NCBI GenBank assembly: GCA_937974245.1 | Contig: CALJKV010000005.1 | Location: 1 to 64,000, forward strand | Direction of reading: 5' to 3' | DNA: 64,000 nucleotides | Origin: an uncultured Chloroflexota bacterium | GTDB lineage: Bacteria > Chloroflexota > Anaerolineae > Aggregatilineales > Phototrophicaceae | Shown: positions 1 through 8,594 of the stretch, one piece after another | Layout: each line of letters begins with the position of its first letter | How positions within the stretch are numbered: position 1 is the stretch's first letter | The notes under the pieces: model-generated | What the model saw: the letters and a program-made list of their open reading frames with translations, nothing else | Told to the model about the DNA's origin: nothing | Databases searched by the model: none | Made by a program: the position numbers and the translations under genes

Positions 1-30
1 CCTTAAGTGTGCGTCTTCTTCATGACGATT

Positions 31-1266
31 TCAACTTGCACCACTGGTTATATAAGCCGCTTTGCGCGCTTCATAAGCCACATGGTCTTGCGCCACCAAA
101 TCCCACCAGGGCTGCACGGCGGTGTGCGTGGTTACAGTAACGGCACGATGGTTTGCCGGAGCGCGGGTTGTGGCCCATCCTGGCGAGAGCGATACAAAAA
201 TGCTGCGCCCCTCGCCTAATGGCCCTTCCATTTCAGCAATAATCTGGTGGTGATCGGGCATATCATCCGGCAGGCCATTGGCACGTATGCCTAAGTGCAG
301 TACGAACGCACCCCATCCCGTCCGGCGGTTGGCTGCGTCCCGTCGTATTGCGGGGGGGCTATCTTCGCTTAGGAGCGCATCCAGAGACCAGGGTGTGACG
401 TTGCCGATCACAAAGTTGCAAGGGAGAAATGCGTCCTGTCGGGAGTGTTTCCCATCCTTATAGGATACGCCACTCACACGCCCTTCCTCAATATGAATAC
501 GGGTGACAGTGTGGCGGAAGTGTACGTCCCCGCCAAACCCTTTGATAGCATCCGCCAAGGTTTCAGCCAGCCCACCCATGCCCCCTTTAACGTGGTAAAC
601 CCCCTGGCGGGCGAGATCGAGAGCCGTTGCGCTGTAGATGGCATTGGCGTGCCTGGCCGTCGTCTGTGCGGAAATCAGGAGCTGCGCATCCAGAAAACGA
701 ATGAAAGCCGCATGACTACCTAACCTGTGCCGCGCTGCCCATTGGTAAGCGGTCTGTGAAACCAGAGGCAGCAGAGCCAATGCACGAGGCACGTGGTTCA
801 GTCCAGTTTCAGCAATCTTCACAAGTTCGGTCAGGTTCGATGGCGGCCAAGGGAACCCCTGCGCCGAAAGCGACCAACCTATATCGGCCAACTGCGCCTG
901 CTCACGCCAGAAGGCTTCACTGGTGGGGAAGTGCTTCAAAACATCCGTGTTGTCTCTCGTAAGTGCGACGCGCTGATCTGGCAAATGGATAACCCAGGCC
1001 GGGTCAAAGGTCCGTATCGGCCATTGAATACCCAGCATATTACCGATCAGGGTATGCGGGCCGGAGTCGTGAAACCCGCCCGCGATGGTTGCCCCGGCAT
1101 CAAAACGATACCCCTGGTGGAAGAACGTCCCGGCACAGCCGCCGGGATATGTTCCGGCTTCCAGCACCGTAACGTGGTAGCCCGATTGCGCCAATAGTGC
1201 GGCTGTCGTCAGGCCGCCAATGCCCGCGCCGATGACGACAATTTGATGATCTGTTGAGCGTCGCAT
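31..1266 (-). CDS. CrtD/CrtI-like FAD-dependent carotenoid desaturase, C-terminus shortened
   Basis: This protein belongs to the phytoene-desaturase-like FAD oxidoreductases that desaturate or isomerise carotenoids. The N-terminus carries a clear Rossmann dinucleotide motif (VVIGAGIGGLTTAALLA, residues about 10-26), then the family's GGCAGTF and FDAGAT segments, which resemble cyanobacterial C-3',4' desaturase CrtD. It is 411 residues, whereas family members are usually close to 500. The reading frame stops 30 bases before the window edge and the conserved C-terminal FAD-binding segment is not seen. The other two frames also contain stops within those 30 bases, so either the gene is truncated or a frameshift moves the C-terminus outside the window. 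It is transcribed away from the KAS III cluster from its own recognisable promoter. Family assignment is firm; the exact carotenoid substrate is not. Confidence 0.75.
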   Translation of the reverse strand: MRRSTDHQIVVIGAGIGGLTTAALLAQSGYHVTVLEAGTYPGGCAGTFFHQGYRFDAGATIAGGFHDSGPHTLIGNMLGIQWPIRTFDPAWVIHLPDQRVALTRDNTDVLKHFPTSEAFWREQAQLADIGWSLSAQGFPWPPSNLTELVKIAETGLNHVPRALALLPLVSQTAYQWAARHRLGSHAAFIRFLDAQLLISAQTTARHANAIYSATALDLARQGVYHVKGGMGGLAETLADAIKGFGGDVHFRHTVTRIHIEEGRVSGVSYKDGKHSRQDAFLPCNFVIGNVTPWSLDALLSEDSPPAIRRDAANRRTGWGAFVLHLGIRANGLPDDMPDHHQIIAEMEGPLGEGRSIFVSLSPGWATTRAPANHRAVTVTTHTAVQPWWDLVAQDHVAYEARKAAYITSGAS

Positions 1267-1316
1267 AAGCTATTCTGTGGTGTCTTTCCTCGGTTAGAAG
1301 TTGCTGGTACAAAGAC

Positions 1317-1346
1317 AGTATACACCATTTGTCTATATTTTGACAA
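1317..1346 (-). promoter_or_regulatory. Promoter with overlapping palindrome for the carotenoid-desaturase-like gene
   Basis: Reading the minus strand, a -35 box TTGTCA (1346-1341) and a -10 box TATACT (1322-1317) are separated by 18 bp, a near-consensus sigma70-type promoter about 50 bp upstream of the ATG at 1266. The -35 box and spacer contain an inverted repeat, TTGTC-N8-GACAA (1329-1346), placed where a repressor or a MerR-family activator could act. Which regulator binds is not known from this window. Confidence 0.6.
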
Positions 1347-1507
1347 TGTTTTGCATAAATACTTACTGTCCTCTAAGAAGCCTGTCTGGGCCAGTGCCTT
1401 CACACACACTGGTGCAAATTTCACGGCATTTTTCGCTATATTGTCTAAACCCAATGTTGAGGCTCGTGTTATATTAATGATAAAAACCTATCTTTGAGGA
1501 CTTTGCA

Positions 1508-2515
1508 GTGACTACGGTTGGCATTATTGGTATAGGTACTTACTTCCCACCCAGAATTGAACGCGCAGCAGATCTTGTTGCCGCTACCGGCATCCCCGAA
1601 GAAGTCCTCCATACGAAAATGGGAATTCGCCAGCGTCACGTCGCCGGCCCGGAAGACACCGTGAGCGCGATGGCCTCCCATGCTGCTCATAAAGCGATCC
1701 AACAGGCGGGTATCTCTCCGGAGAAAATCAACATGGTGGTTTCGCACGGCAGTGAGTTCAAAGACCATATCGTGTGGAATGCGGCCGGGAAAATTCAGCA
1801 TGAGGTTGGCGCGGTCAATGCCTTTGGCTTCGAAACGTATGCACTATGTGCTGGTGCACCCATCACAATGAACATGGCGAAGGGCATGATGCTCAGTGAC
1901 CCCGCGCTGGAATATGCACTGTTGGCGGCGGGTAGCCGTGAAAACGACCTGATTCACCCGGCTAATCAGCGGGCGCGGTTTATGTTCAATTTTGGAGCTG
2001 GTGCAGGGGCGATGCTGTTACAGCGCGGTGCGACGAAGAATCTTGTGCTGGGCGCCTCGGCCATCACCGATGGGAGTCTTTCCGAAACTGTTATGCTTAC
2101 CCGCGAGCCGGAAGCCTTGCGCGGTGGCCCGGAAATACACGGCGATGTCTACGGGATGCTGGACACACGCAACGCCGACTACATGGCGGAGCGGTTGGGC
2201 GAAACCTCGCTCCCCAACTTCACAAGAGTGATCCGCGAGGCCGTCGAAAAGAGCGATGCCAGCCTGGAAGATGTGAAATTTCTGGGGCTGGTACACATGA
2301 AACGCTCGTTTTATGTGCAGATATTGGAGTCAATTGGCTTGACTCAGGAACAATCGGTTTACCTGGAAGACTACGGCCACGTGCAGAGTGCTGACCAGGT
2401 CATCGCCATTGAACTTGGTTTGCAGCAGGGGAAAATCAAGCCGGGAGACCTGATCGTTCTGGCAGGCGCAGGTACGGGCTATACCTGGAGCGCCATAGCG
2501 GTGCGGTGGGGGTAA
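1508..2515 (+). CDS. KAS III-family (FabH-like) condensing enzyme, copy 1
   Basis: This is a 335-residue thiolase-fold protein of the 3-oxoacyl-ACP synthase III family, which joins or cleaves acyl thioesters by Claisen chemistry. The nucleophile is Cys114 in YALCAG, and the C-terminal GxGYTWSA signature is present. His263 (VHMKRS) sits where FabH has its catalytic His. The FabH Asn position (GN of HGNTSAA) is instead His291 (YGHVQSAD), as in a divergent branch of the family. Translation starts at GTG 1508; no better start lies downstream before the conserved first strand. It is followed 49 bp later by an acyl-CoA ligase, and the same gene pair is repeated at 4669-7343. The substrate is unknown. 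A housekeeping FabH role is unlikely given the missing Asn and the neighbours. Confidence 0.85.
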   Translation: MTTVGIIGIGTYFPPRIERAADLVAATGIPEEVLHTKMGIRQRHVAGPEDTVSAMASHAAHKAIQQAGISPEKINMVVSHGSEFKDHIVWNAAGKIQHEVGAVNAFGFETYALCAGAPITMNMAKGMMLSDPALEYALLAAGSRENDLIHPANQRARFMFNFGAGAGAMLLQRGATKNLVLGASAITDGSLSETVMLTREPEALRGGPEIHGDVYGMLDTRNADYMAERLGETSLPNFTRVIREAVEKSDASLEDVKFLGLVHMKRSFYVQILESIGLTQEQSVYLEDYGHVQSADQVIAIELGLQQGKIKPGDLIVLAGAGTGYTWSAIAVRWG

Positions 2516-2564
2516 ATCGATTTATTAGAATAGATGTTTTGAGTAGAAATTGTTCAGGTGATAA

Positions 2565-4127
2565 ATGATTCTTGCATCCGATTGGTTAGCTTTTCACGCT
2601 GACCGGACTCCTGAAAAACTGGCGATGATTGACCAGGGCACAGGCCGACACTTTATGTATGCCAAATTCAACGAGCGCAGCGCCCGCCTCGCCACTTATC
2701 TGCGCGATTTCTGGGGTGCAAAGCCAGGCGATAGGCTGGCAATCCTGGCGAAGAATTGTTCCGAATACTTCGAGTTTCAATTTGCCTGCGCCAAGCTCGG
2801 CGCGATTATGTTGCCCCTCAACTGGCGACTGGCGGTGCCGGAACTGCTCTACATCCTCAATGACTCGGAAGCCACCGGCTTGGTGTACGACTCCGAATTT
2901 GCAGATCGTGTATCGTCGCTTCTAGCTGGTACGGGTATCAAGCATACTCTAAGTATTAACCTTGGACAACCCCCAGTGAGTGAAAGCTCGGCTTATGACA
3001 GCGCGATTGCCAGCACGGCGCCGGATGTCGTGATGAACCCGCAGACGACACATGATACTCCCATAACCATCATGTACACCGCCGGAACAACCGGATATCC
3101 CAAAGGCGTGCTGATTACGCACGGGATGACCTTTTGGAACGCAGCCAATATCAGTGTGCCAGTGGGGATCAATTGCGATACCGTCAATTATGCCGTGCTG
3201 CCATTATTCCACACTGGCGGGCTGAATCTGTATGCCAACCCGGTTTTTCATTGTGGTGGTACCAATATTATCGCCCGTGACTTCGCGCCCGATACGGCGC
3301 TCAAAACACTGGCCGACCCGGAGTTAGGTGTAACCCACTTCTTTGGCGTCCCCGCAGTCTATCTTTTTATGAGCCAGCATCCCGACTTCGAGACCACTGA
3401 CCTGAGCCGGATGCATTCCTGGGGCTGCGGTGGCGCACCGATGCCGGAGGCGCTGCTCAAAACCTATGCTCGCCGGGGCATTATTATCCAGCTTGGCTTC
3501 GGAATGACCGAAACCAGTCCAACGGTGTTCATTATTGATAAGCGGCGGGCATTGGAGAAACCCACTTCGGTTGGCAAAGCGATGCTGCATACGCGGGTTC
3601 GCGTCGTCAATGACCAGTTACAGGATGTGCCGGTAGGAGAGGTGGGCGAACTGGTTATCAGCGGCCCGAACGTGACGCCCGGCTACTGGAAACGCCCGGA
3701 CGCAGATCGGGATAGTTTCACTATAGATGAGTATGGCAACCGCTGGCTGCATTCCGGCGATGCCGCCACAATGGACGAAGAAGGCTGTATCTACGTGGTA
3801 GACCGCTATAAAGATATGTACATCAGCGGCGGCGAGAATGTCTACCCGGCAGAAGTTGAGCAGGTCATCTTTCACCTTGAAGCGGTAGCTGATGTCGCTG
3901 TTATCGGCCTGCCGGATGTGAAATGGGGTGAAAGTGGCAAGGCGATTGTAGTGGTCAAGCCTGGAAGTAAGATTTCTGAAGCGGAAATCATCGAACACTG
4001 CAAACAGAATCTGGCGCGGTACAAAGTCCCGGCGTCGGTAGCCTTTGTCGAAATGTTACCACGTAATGCCGCCGGTAAGCTGCTCAAGCGTGAGCTGCGC
4101 CAACAGTTTGCTGGTGAAGGAGACTGA
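2565..4127 (+). CDS. AMP-dependent acyl-CoA ligase, copy 1
   Basis: This 520-residue ANL-superfamily enzyme activates a carboxylic acid to an acyl-adenylate and then to the CoA thioester. All core motifs are intact: the phosphate loop YTAGTTGYPKG (171-181), GFGMTET (311-317), HSGD (396-399), the hinge region DRYKDMYISGGENVYP (413-428) and the catalytic Lys505 in NAAGKLLK. It resembles medium/long-chain or aromatic acid CoA ligases, and specificity cannot be read from sequence. AGGTG precedes the ATG. It lies between the first KAS III gene and a methyltransferase-like gene whose GTG begins one base after this stop, so the genes are co-transcribed. It probably supplies thioester substrate to the neighbouring KAS III enzyme (inference). 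Confidence 0.9.
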   Translation: MILASDWLAFHADRTPEKLAMIDQGTGRHFMYAKFNERSARLATYLRDFWGAKPGDRLAILAKNCSEYFEFQFACAKLGAIMLPLNWRLAVPELLYILNDSEATGLVYDSEFADRVSSLLAGTGIKHTLSINLGQPPVSESSAYDSAIASTAPDVVMNPQTTHDTPITIMYTAGTTGYPKGVLITHGMTFWNAANISVPVGINCDTVNYAVLPLFHTGGLNLYANPVFHCGGTNIIARDFAPDTALKTLADPELGVTHFFGVPAVYLFMSQHPDFETTDLSRMHSWGCGGAPMPEALLKTYARRGIIIQLGFGMTETSPTVFIIDKRRALEKPTSVGKAMLHTRVRVVNDQLQDVPVGEVGELVISGPNVTPGYWKRPDADRDSFTIDEYGNRWLHSGDAATMDEEGCIYVVDRYKDMYISGGENVYPAEVEQVIFHLEAVADVAVIGLPDVKWGESGKAIVVVKPGSKISEAEIIEHCKQNLARYKVPASVAFVEMLPRNAAGKLLKRELRQQFAGEGD

Positions 4128-4128
4128 C

Positions 4129-4611
4129 GTGAACGATAGACAACATGCTGCTGCCCTGGTCACTATTCAATTCGTGCTGCTCGGTATTCTGGCCTGGGCC
4201 GGGCTGAATCTGCCTGCGCCGGCAGCACCTGTCTGGGTGCGATTCCTGGGCGCAGGTGTTGCGGGGATCGGCCTCGTGGTGCTTGGCCTGGCAATTCTGA
4301 CGCACCTGGTAGTCAACCGTTCTTTGGTGAATGTATCACCGGAGCCGAATCCGCAGCGGCAACTGGTCTCTACCGGTATTTACGCTCGTGTTCGCCACCC
4401 CATCTATACCGGCGTGATTTTAACGGCGGCGGGAATGGCGATTACACATGGACATATCGTTAGCCTGGCTGTGGCCGTGATGCTTGGTGCCTTTTTCACC
4501 TATAAATCGATGTTTGAGGAACGGTGGCTGCGTCGTGTCTACCCGGCCTATAGTGACTATCAACGGCGTTCCGGGCGATTTATTCCACCTCTGTGTCCGC
4601 GATCACGATGA
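4129..4611 (+). CDS. Isoprenylcysteine carboxyl methyltransferase (ICMT/PEMT)-like membrane protein
   Basis: This is a 160-residue integral membrane protein with about four hydrophobic helices. Its C-terminal half has the ICMT/phospholipid-methyltransferase signature: GIYARVRHPIYTG followed by EERWLRRVYPAYSDYQRR and GRFIP, the cytosolic SAM-binding region of the family. The start is GTG 4129, one base after the upstream stop, with GAAGGAG (4116-4122) as ribosome-binding site. A longer frame beginning at 4045 would overlap the ligase by 83 bases and lacks support. In bacteria such proteins methylate small molecules or lipids, not prenylated proteins; the substrate is unknown. Its place between the two KAS III-ligase modules suggests it modifies their product or intermediate (inference). 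Confidence 0.75.
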   Translation: MNDRQHAAALVTIQFVLLGILAWAGLNLPAPAAPVWVRFLGAGVAGIGLVVLGLAILTHLVVNRSLVNVSPEPNPQRQLVSTGIYARVRHPIYTGVILTAAGMAITHGHIVSLAVAVMLGAFFTYKSMFEERWLRRVYPAYSDYQRRSGRFIPPLCPRSR

Positions 4612-4668
4612 AGACGGCACAGCCAGGTAAGACGGGGTGTTCTGACAGCAATCAATAGAGGATAGATC

Positions 4669-5682
4669 ATGACGGTACCTGTAGGGCTGGTCGGCTGGGG
4701 AACTTACTTTCCGCCACACATTGAGACCGCTGCCGACCTGGTGGAACAGATTGGCATTCCCGAAGCGGTTTTGATCGAAAAGCTCGGAATCCGCCAGCGT
4801 CACATCGCCGGGCTGGAAGATACAGTGGTCACAATGGCGACAAAGGCGGCGCGGCGAGCGCTCACAGTGGCTGGCGTGCCGGGCGAGAAGGTAAACCTCG
4901 TGATTTCACACGGCAGTGAGTTCAAAGACCATGTGATGTGGAACGCCGCCGGTAAAATCCAGCACAATATTGGCGCAGTGCATGGCTATGGCTTTGAGGT
5001 ATATGCCCTGTGTGCCAGTGGAGTTATCGCGCTCAACACCGCGAAGAGCCTCATGCAGGGTGATGATCGCCTGGAATATGTCATGCTGGCGGCGGCTAGC
5101 CGGGAAAATGACCTGATTAATCTGCAAAACCCCCGCGCCCGCTTTATGTATAATTTCGGTTCAGGCGGCGGCGCGATGCTACTCCAGCGTGGTGTCACCG
5201 CCAATCAGATCCTCGGCACGTCATATTTTACTGATGGTAGCCTTTCCGAAACAATCCTGTTTAAGCAAACCGAGGAAGCCATAGGCAGCGGCGAAGGGAT
5301 GCTGCCCAATGGTTACTATGGTCGTCTGGATGTGGATGACTACGAGCGCATGTCGGATAAACTCGCGGCGATTTCTCTGCCAAATTTCGTCGGTACTATC
5401 CGCGAAGCGGTTGACCGCAGCGGCGCGACCATGGCTGATGTGAAATTCCTGGGCATTTCGCAGATGAAACGCTCTTTCTGGCTTAGCATCCTTGAGGAAA
5501 TCGGCCTCACACCGGAGCAGTCAGTCTACATGGAAAATCACGGGCATGTGCAAAGTGTTGACCAGGTGATGGCGCTGGAGATGGGACTCCAGCAGGGCAA
5601 GATCAAGCCGGGTGACCTGGTTGTACTCTCTGGGGCAGGGGGTGGCTACACCTGGGGCGCGGTGGTCGTGCAGTGGGGATAA
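4669..5682 (+). CDS. KAS III-family condensing enzyme, copy 2
   Basis: This 337-residue protein is a close paralogue of the 1508-2515 enzyme, sharing HGSEFKDH, WNAAGKIQH, SRENDLI and GLQQGKIKPGDL. The nucleophile is Cys115 in YALCASG. The residue that aligns with the FabH catalytic His is Gln265 (SQMKRS, versus VHMKRS in copy 1), and the FabH Asn position is His292 (HGHVQSVD). Copy 2 therefore lacks two of the three classical triad residues. The ATG at 4669 is preceded by a purine-rich AGAGGA. Copies 1 and 2 might act as a heterodimer in the way PqsB and PqsC do, or on different substrates. Family membership is firm and the reaction is open. Confidence 0.85.
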   Translation: MTVPVGLVGWGTYFPPHIETAADLVEQIGIPEAVLIEKLGIRQRHIAGLEDTVVTMATKAARRALTVAGVPGEKVNLVISHGSEFKDHVMWNAAGKIQHNIGAVHGYGFEVYALCASGVIALNTAKSLMQGDDRLEYVMLAAASRENDLINLQNPRARFMYNFGSGGGAMLLQRGVTANQILGTSYFTDGSLSETILFKQTEEAIGSGEGMLPNGYYGRLDVDDYERMSDKLAAISLPNFVGTIREAVDRSGATMADVKFLGISQMKRSFWLSILEEIGLTPEQSVYMENHGHVQSVDQVMALEMGLQQGKIKPGDLVVLSGAGGGYTWGAVVVQWG

Positions 5683-5804
5683 CGGCGAATCTTGAGTTTT
5701 GAGGACAAGCGGCAAAAAATGGGAAATGCTGAGCAGAAAGTTGAAGACTTTTAGCTGGAGAATTGGCGCGGTCAAAACCACGAAATGTAAAGAAGGAACT
5801 TATT

Positions 5805-7343
5805 ATGGAATCGCAGAAATCTTATTACGTGACTGATTGGCTGGATAAACGGGCGAAACTCTCCCCGGATCGCGTCGGGGTATATGACACAATCAATGAG
5901 CGTGAACTCACCTACCGGCAGTGGAATGCCGCCGCTAACCAGACCGCCAATTTCCTCCGGTCATTTGGCGTGCAAAAAGGGGATCGTATCTCCGTTTATG
6001 CGACTAACTGCCTCGAATACCTCGACATCCTCTTTGCCTGTGGCAAGATCGGCGCGATTGTACATAACCTGAATTGGCGGCTGACTGTTAACGAGCTGAT
6101 TGGCATTGTGAATGATGCCAGGCCGGATGTTTTAATCTATTCGGCGGATTGGTGTGTCCAGGTGAACCAGCTTATCCCGCATATTCCCAGCATCGGACAT
6201 TTTGTCGCGCTCACGGAGAAAGCTCACCCGGAACACCACGCATTCAGTGAACGCGAACACTTCCCGGATACTTTAGAGGATCGCCCCGACCAGCACCCGG
6301 ATGAACCCTGGGCGATTTACTACACCGGGGGCACAACTGGACTGCCTAAAGGCGCGATCATGACACACGCCAATGCTACCTGGAACTGTGTCAATACGGT
6401 GACGAGTTGGGGCATTACAGCGGATACCATCGCGCCGCTGCAACTGCCATTGTTCCACATTGGTGGTGCACACATCTTCTGCCTGCCATCGGTGCATGTC
6501 GGGGGCAAGACGATTGTTTGCAAAGAGTTTGATGTCACGCAGACTTTTGACTTAATGAATAGTGCCGGTATTACCCATTTTGTCGCTGTTCCCACCATGT
6601 ATCTGATGATGCAGCAGCATGAAAGATGGGAAGAGTCTGATTTTTCCCAACTCAAATTGGTGATAAGTGGGGGCGCGCCTTGCCCGATGTCAATTGTCGA
6701 AAAGTTCTGGGAACGCGGTGTTGATTTTAAGATCGGCTACGGTCTGACCGAAGCCCCCGCCAATAACTTCTGGCTGCCGCCGCAGGATGTGCGCCGCAAG
6801 CCGGGGTCGGTGGGTTTTCCCATCTTCCATATTGACATGAAAATTATCGACCCTGATGGCAGCCCGTGCACCGCCGATGAGCCGGGTGAGCTGCTCATTC
6901 GTGGCCCGCATGTCATCCCCGGCTACTGGAACAGACCGGAAGCTACTGCCGAAACCATTATAGACGGCTGGCTGCACACCGGTGATCTGGCGCGGCGTGA
7001 TGCGGAAGGTTATTATTACATTATAGGGCGCAGCAAGGATATGATTATCAGCGGTGGCGAGAATGTCTATCCCGCTGAAGTGGAAAGTGTAATGCACGCC
7101 CATCCGGCAGTAGCCGAAGCCGCCTTAATCGGTGTTCTTGATGAAAAGTGGGGGGAAGTTGGCCGGGCGCTCGTGGCGATCAAGCTCGGCCACAGCCTGA
7201 CTGAAGCCGAACTGCTGGATTTCATGCGTGATCGGTTGGCGAAATACAAGCTCCCTAAGTCGGTCATTTTCTTGCCCGAACTCCCTAAAACAGTGATTGG
7301 CAAACTGGACAAAAAAATGCTGATCAAAGAATATGGGGGGTGA
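5805..7343 (+). CDS. AMP-dependent acyl-CoA ligase, copy 2
   Basis: This 512-residue ANL-superfamily acid-CoA ligase has all motifs present: YYTGGTTGLPKG (172-183), GYGLTEA (311-317), HTGD (391-394), GRSKDMIISGGENVYP (408-423) and the catalytic Lys500 (TVIGK). The ATG at 5805 has AGAAGGA 8 bases upstream; an in-frame TTG at 5763 would add 14 charged residues and has no ribosome-binding site. It is related to but clearly diverged from the ligase at 2565. The spacing from the upstream KAS III gene (122 bp) and the downstream hydrolase (62 bp) fits one transcript. It probably forms the CoA thioester used by the second KAS III-like enzyme (inference). Confidence 0.9.
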   Translation: MESQKSYYVTDWLDKRAKLSPDRVGVYDTINERELTYRQWNAAANQTANFLRSFGVQKGDRISVYATNCLEYLDILFACGKIGAIVHNLNWRLTVNELIGIVNDARPDVLIYSADWCVQVNQLIPHIPSIGHFVALTEKAHPEHHAFSEREHFPDTLEDRPDQHPDEPWAIYYTGGTTGLPKGAIMTHANATWNCVNTVTSWGITADTIAPLQLPLFHIGGAHIFCLPSVHVGGKTIVCKEFDVTQTFDLMNSAGITHFVAVPTMYLMMQQHERWEESDFSQLKLVISGGAPCPMSIVEKFWERGVDFKIGYGLTEAPANNFWLPPQDVRRKPGSVGFPIFHIDMKIIDPDGSPCTADEPGELLIRGPHVIPGYWNRPEATAETIIDGWLHTGDLARRDAEGYYYIIGRSKDMIISGGENVYPAEVESVMHAHPAVAEAALIGVLDEKWGEVGRALVAIKLGHSLTEAELLDFMRDRLAKYKLPKSVIFLPELPKTVIGKLDKKMLIKEYGG

Positions 7344-7405
7344 TTCGCTGAACTTCCCACCACTCCTGCTGTGATGTTTCGCAATCGGCGAAAGAGGATT
7401 TGAAC

Positions 7406-8479
7406 ATGACAATTCCAACGCTTGATGGTATTAGCGCGAAAACAATTTCGACCAGTCGCCTGTCCACCCGCGTGCTGTTTAGTGGAAATGAAAACGGTGA
7501 GCCGGTGCTTTTTTTACACGGCAATGCTTCAACCGCGACGTGGTGGGAGCCGGTCATGCTGACGCTGCCCCCTGATTTTTATGCGATTGCGCCCGACCAG
7601 CGCGGTTATGGCGCTGCTGACCATGAGAAAAAAGTAGATGCGACTCGTGGCATGGGGGATTTTGCCGATGATGCCGCTGCACTGCTCGATTATCTTGATC
7701 TGGAACAGGTGCATGTGATTGGGATTTCGATGGGTGGTTCTATCGTGTGGCGCATGTTGATGGATTACCCGGAACGTTTTCTGAGTGTAACAGTGGTCAA
7801 CCCTGGCTCACCCTATGGTTTTGGTAGTAGCAAGGGTGAATATGGCACTCCCTGTTATGACGATTTTGCCGGTTCTGGTGGTGGATTGGTTCCTGCCGAT
7901 GCCCTCAAATACCTGACAGACCCGAACTTGATTTATACTACAGACAGCCCACTTTCACCTTGCAATCGGATCAAAGGTCTGTACGCTAACCCTGCTGTGC
8001 ATAACCCCCACGAGGATGTCTGGATTGACGCTCTGCTGGCGACTCACTATGGCGATCAAGCATATCCTGGCGATTCCGTTCCTTCACCGAACTGGCCGTT
8101 TATGGCCCCTGGTGTGTGGGGTGCAACCAACGGCCTCTCTCGTAAGTACAATGGAGATGTAGACCGGCTGTACACTGCCAGCTTGAAACATACGCTGTTG
8201 TGGATACGCGGTGCGGCGGATGGGGTCGTCAGTGACCGCTCACTGCGGGATGTTGGCACACTGGGTGAGATGGGGCTTATCCCCGGCTGGCCGGGCGCAG
8301 ATGTATTCCCCCCGCAGCCGATGGTATCGCAGACGCGGGCTGTCCTGGATCGCTATGCGCAGGCGGGTGGCGGCTATAAAGAGATTGTGCTGGAGGACGC
8401 CGGTCATGTGCCGTATGTTGAGAAACCGGATGAGTTTGACGCAGTCTTTCACGCGCACCTGCGGGGCAATCGCCGCTAA
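7406..8479 (+). CDS. Alpha/beta-hydrolase fold enzyme
   Basis: This 357-residue serine hydrolase has the oxyanion segment LFLHGN (35-40), the nucleophile elbow GISMGG with Ser108, an acidic residue in the RGAADGVV strand region and the catalytic His334 (EDAGHVPY). A long cap insertion lies between the nucleophile and the acid. ATG 7406 has AAAGAGGA (7391-7398) at good spacing; the TTG two codons earlier is not needed. Such enzymes cleave esters, thioesters or C-C bonds of 1,3-diketones and meta-cleavage products. Next to KAS III, ligase and MaoC genes it may release a product from CoA or cleave a beta-diketone, but the reaction cannot be settled from sequence. Confidence 0.8.
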   Translation: MTIPTLDGISAKTISTSRLSTRVLFSGNENGEPVLFLHGNASTATWWEPVMLTLPPDFYAIAPDQRGYGAADHEKKVDATRGMGDFADDAAALLDYLDLEQVHVIGISMGGSIVWRMLMDYPERFLSVTVVNPGSPYGFGSSKGEYGTPCYDDFAGSGGGLVPADALKYLTDPNLIYTTDSPLSPCNRIKGLYANPAVHNPHEDVWIDALLATHYGDQAYPGDSVPSPNWPFMAPGVWGATNGLSRKYNGDVDRLYTASLKHTLLWIRGAADGVVSDRSLRDVGTLGEMGLIPGWPGADVFPPQPMVSQTRAVLDRYAQAGGGYKEIVLEDAGHVPYVEKPDEFDAVFHAHLRGNRR

Positions 8480-8594
8480 TCATCCTGTCCGTCAAAGTGT
8501 ATAAATTCCTTGCCTTGATTTCGCTCATAGTGTAGATTTCAAGGCGTGAGGGGTGCGCTACAATCAGGTTCGTGAATAAGAAAAGGGGCGTAAA

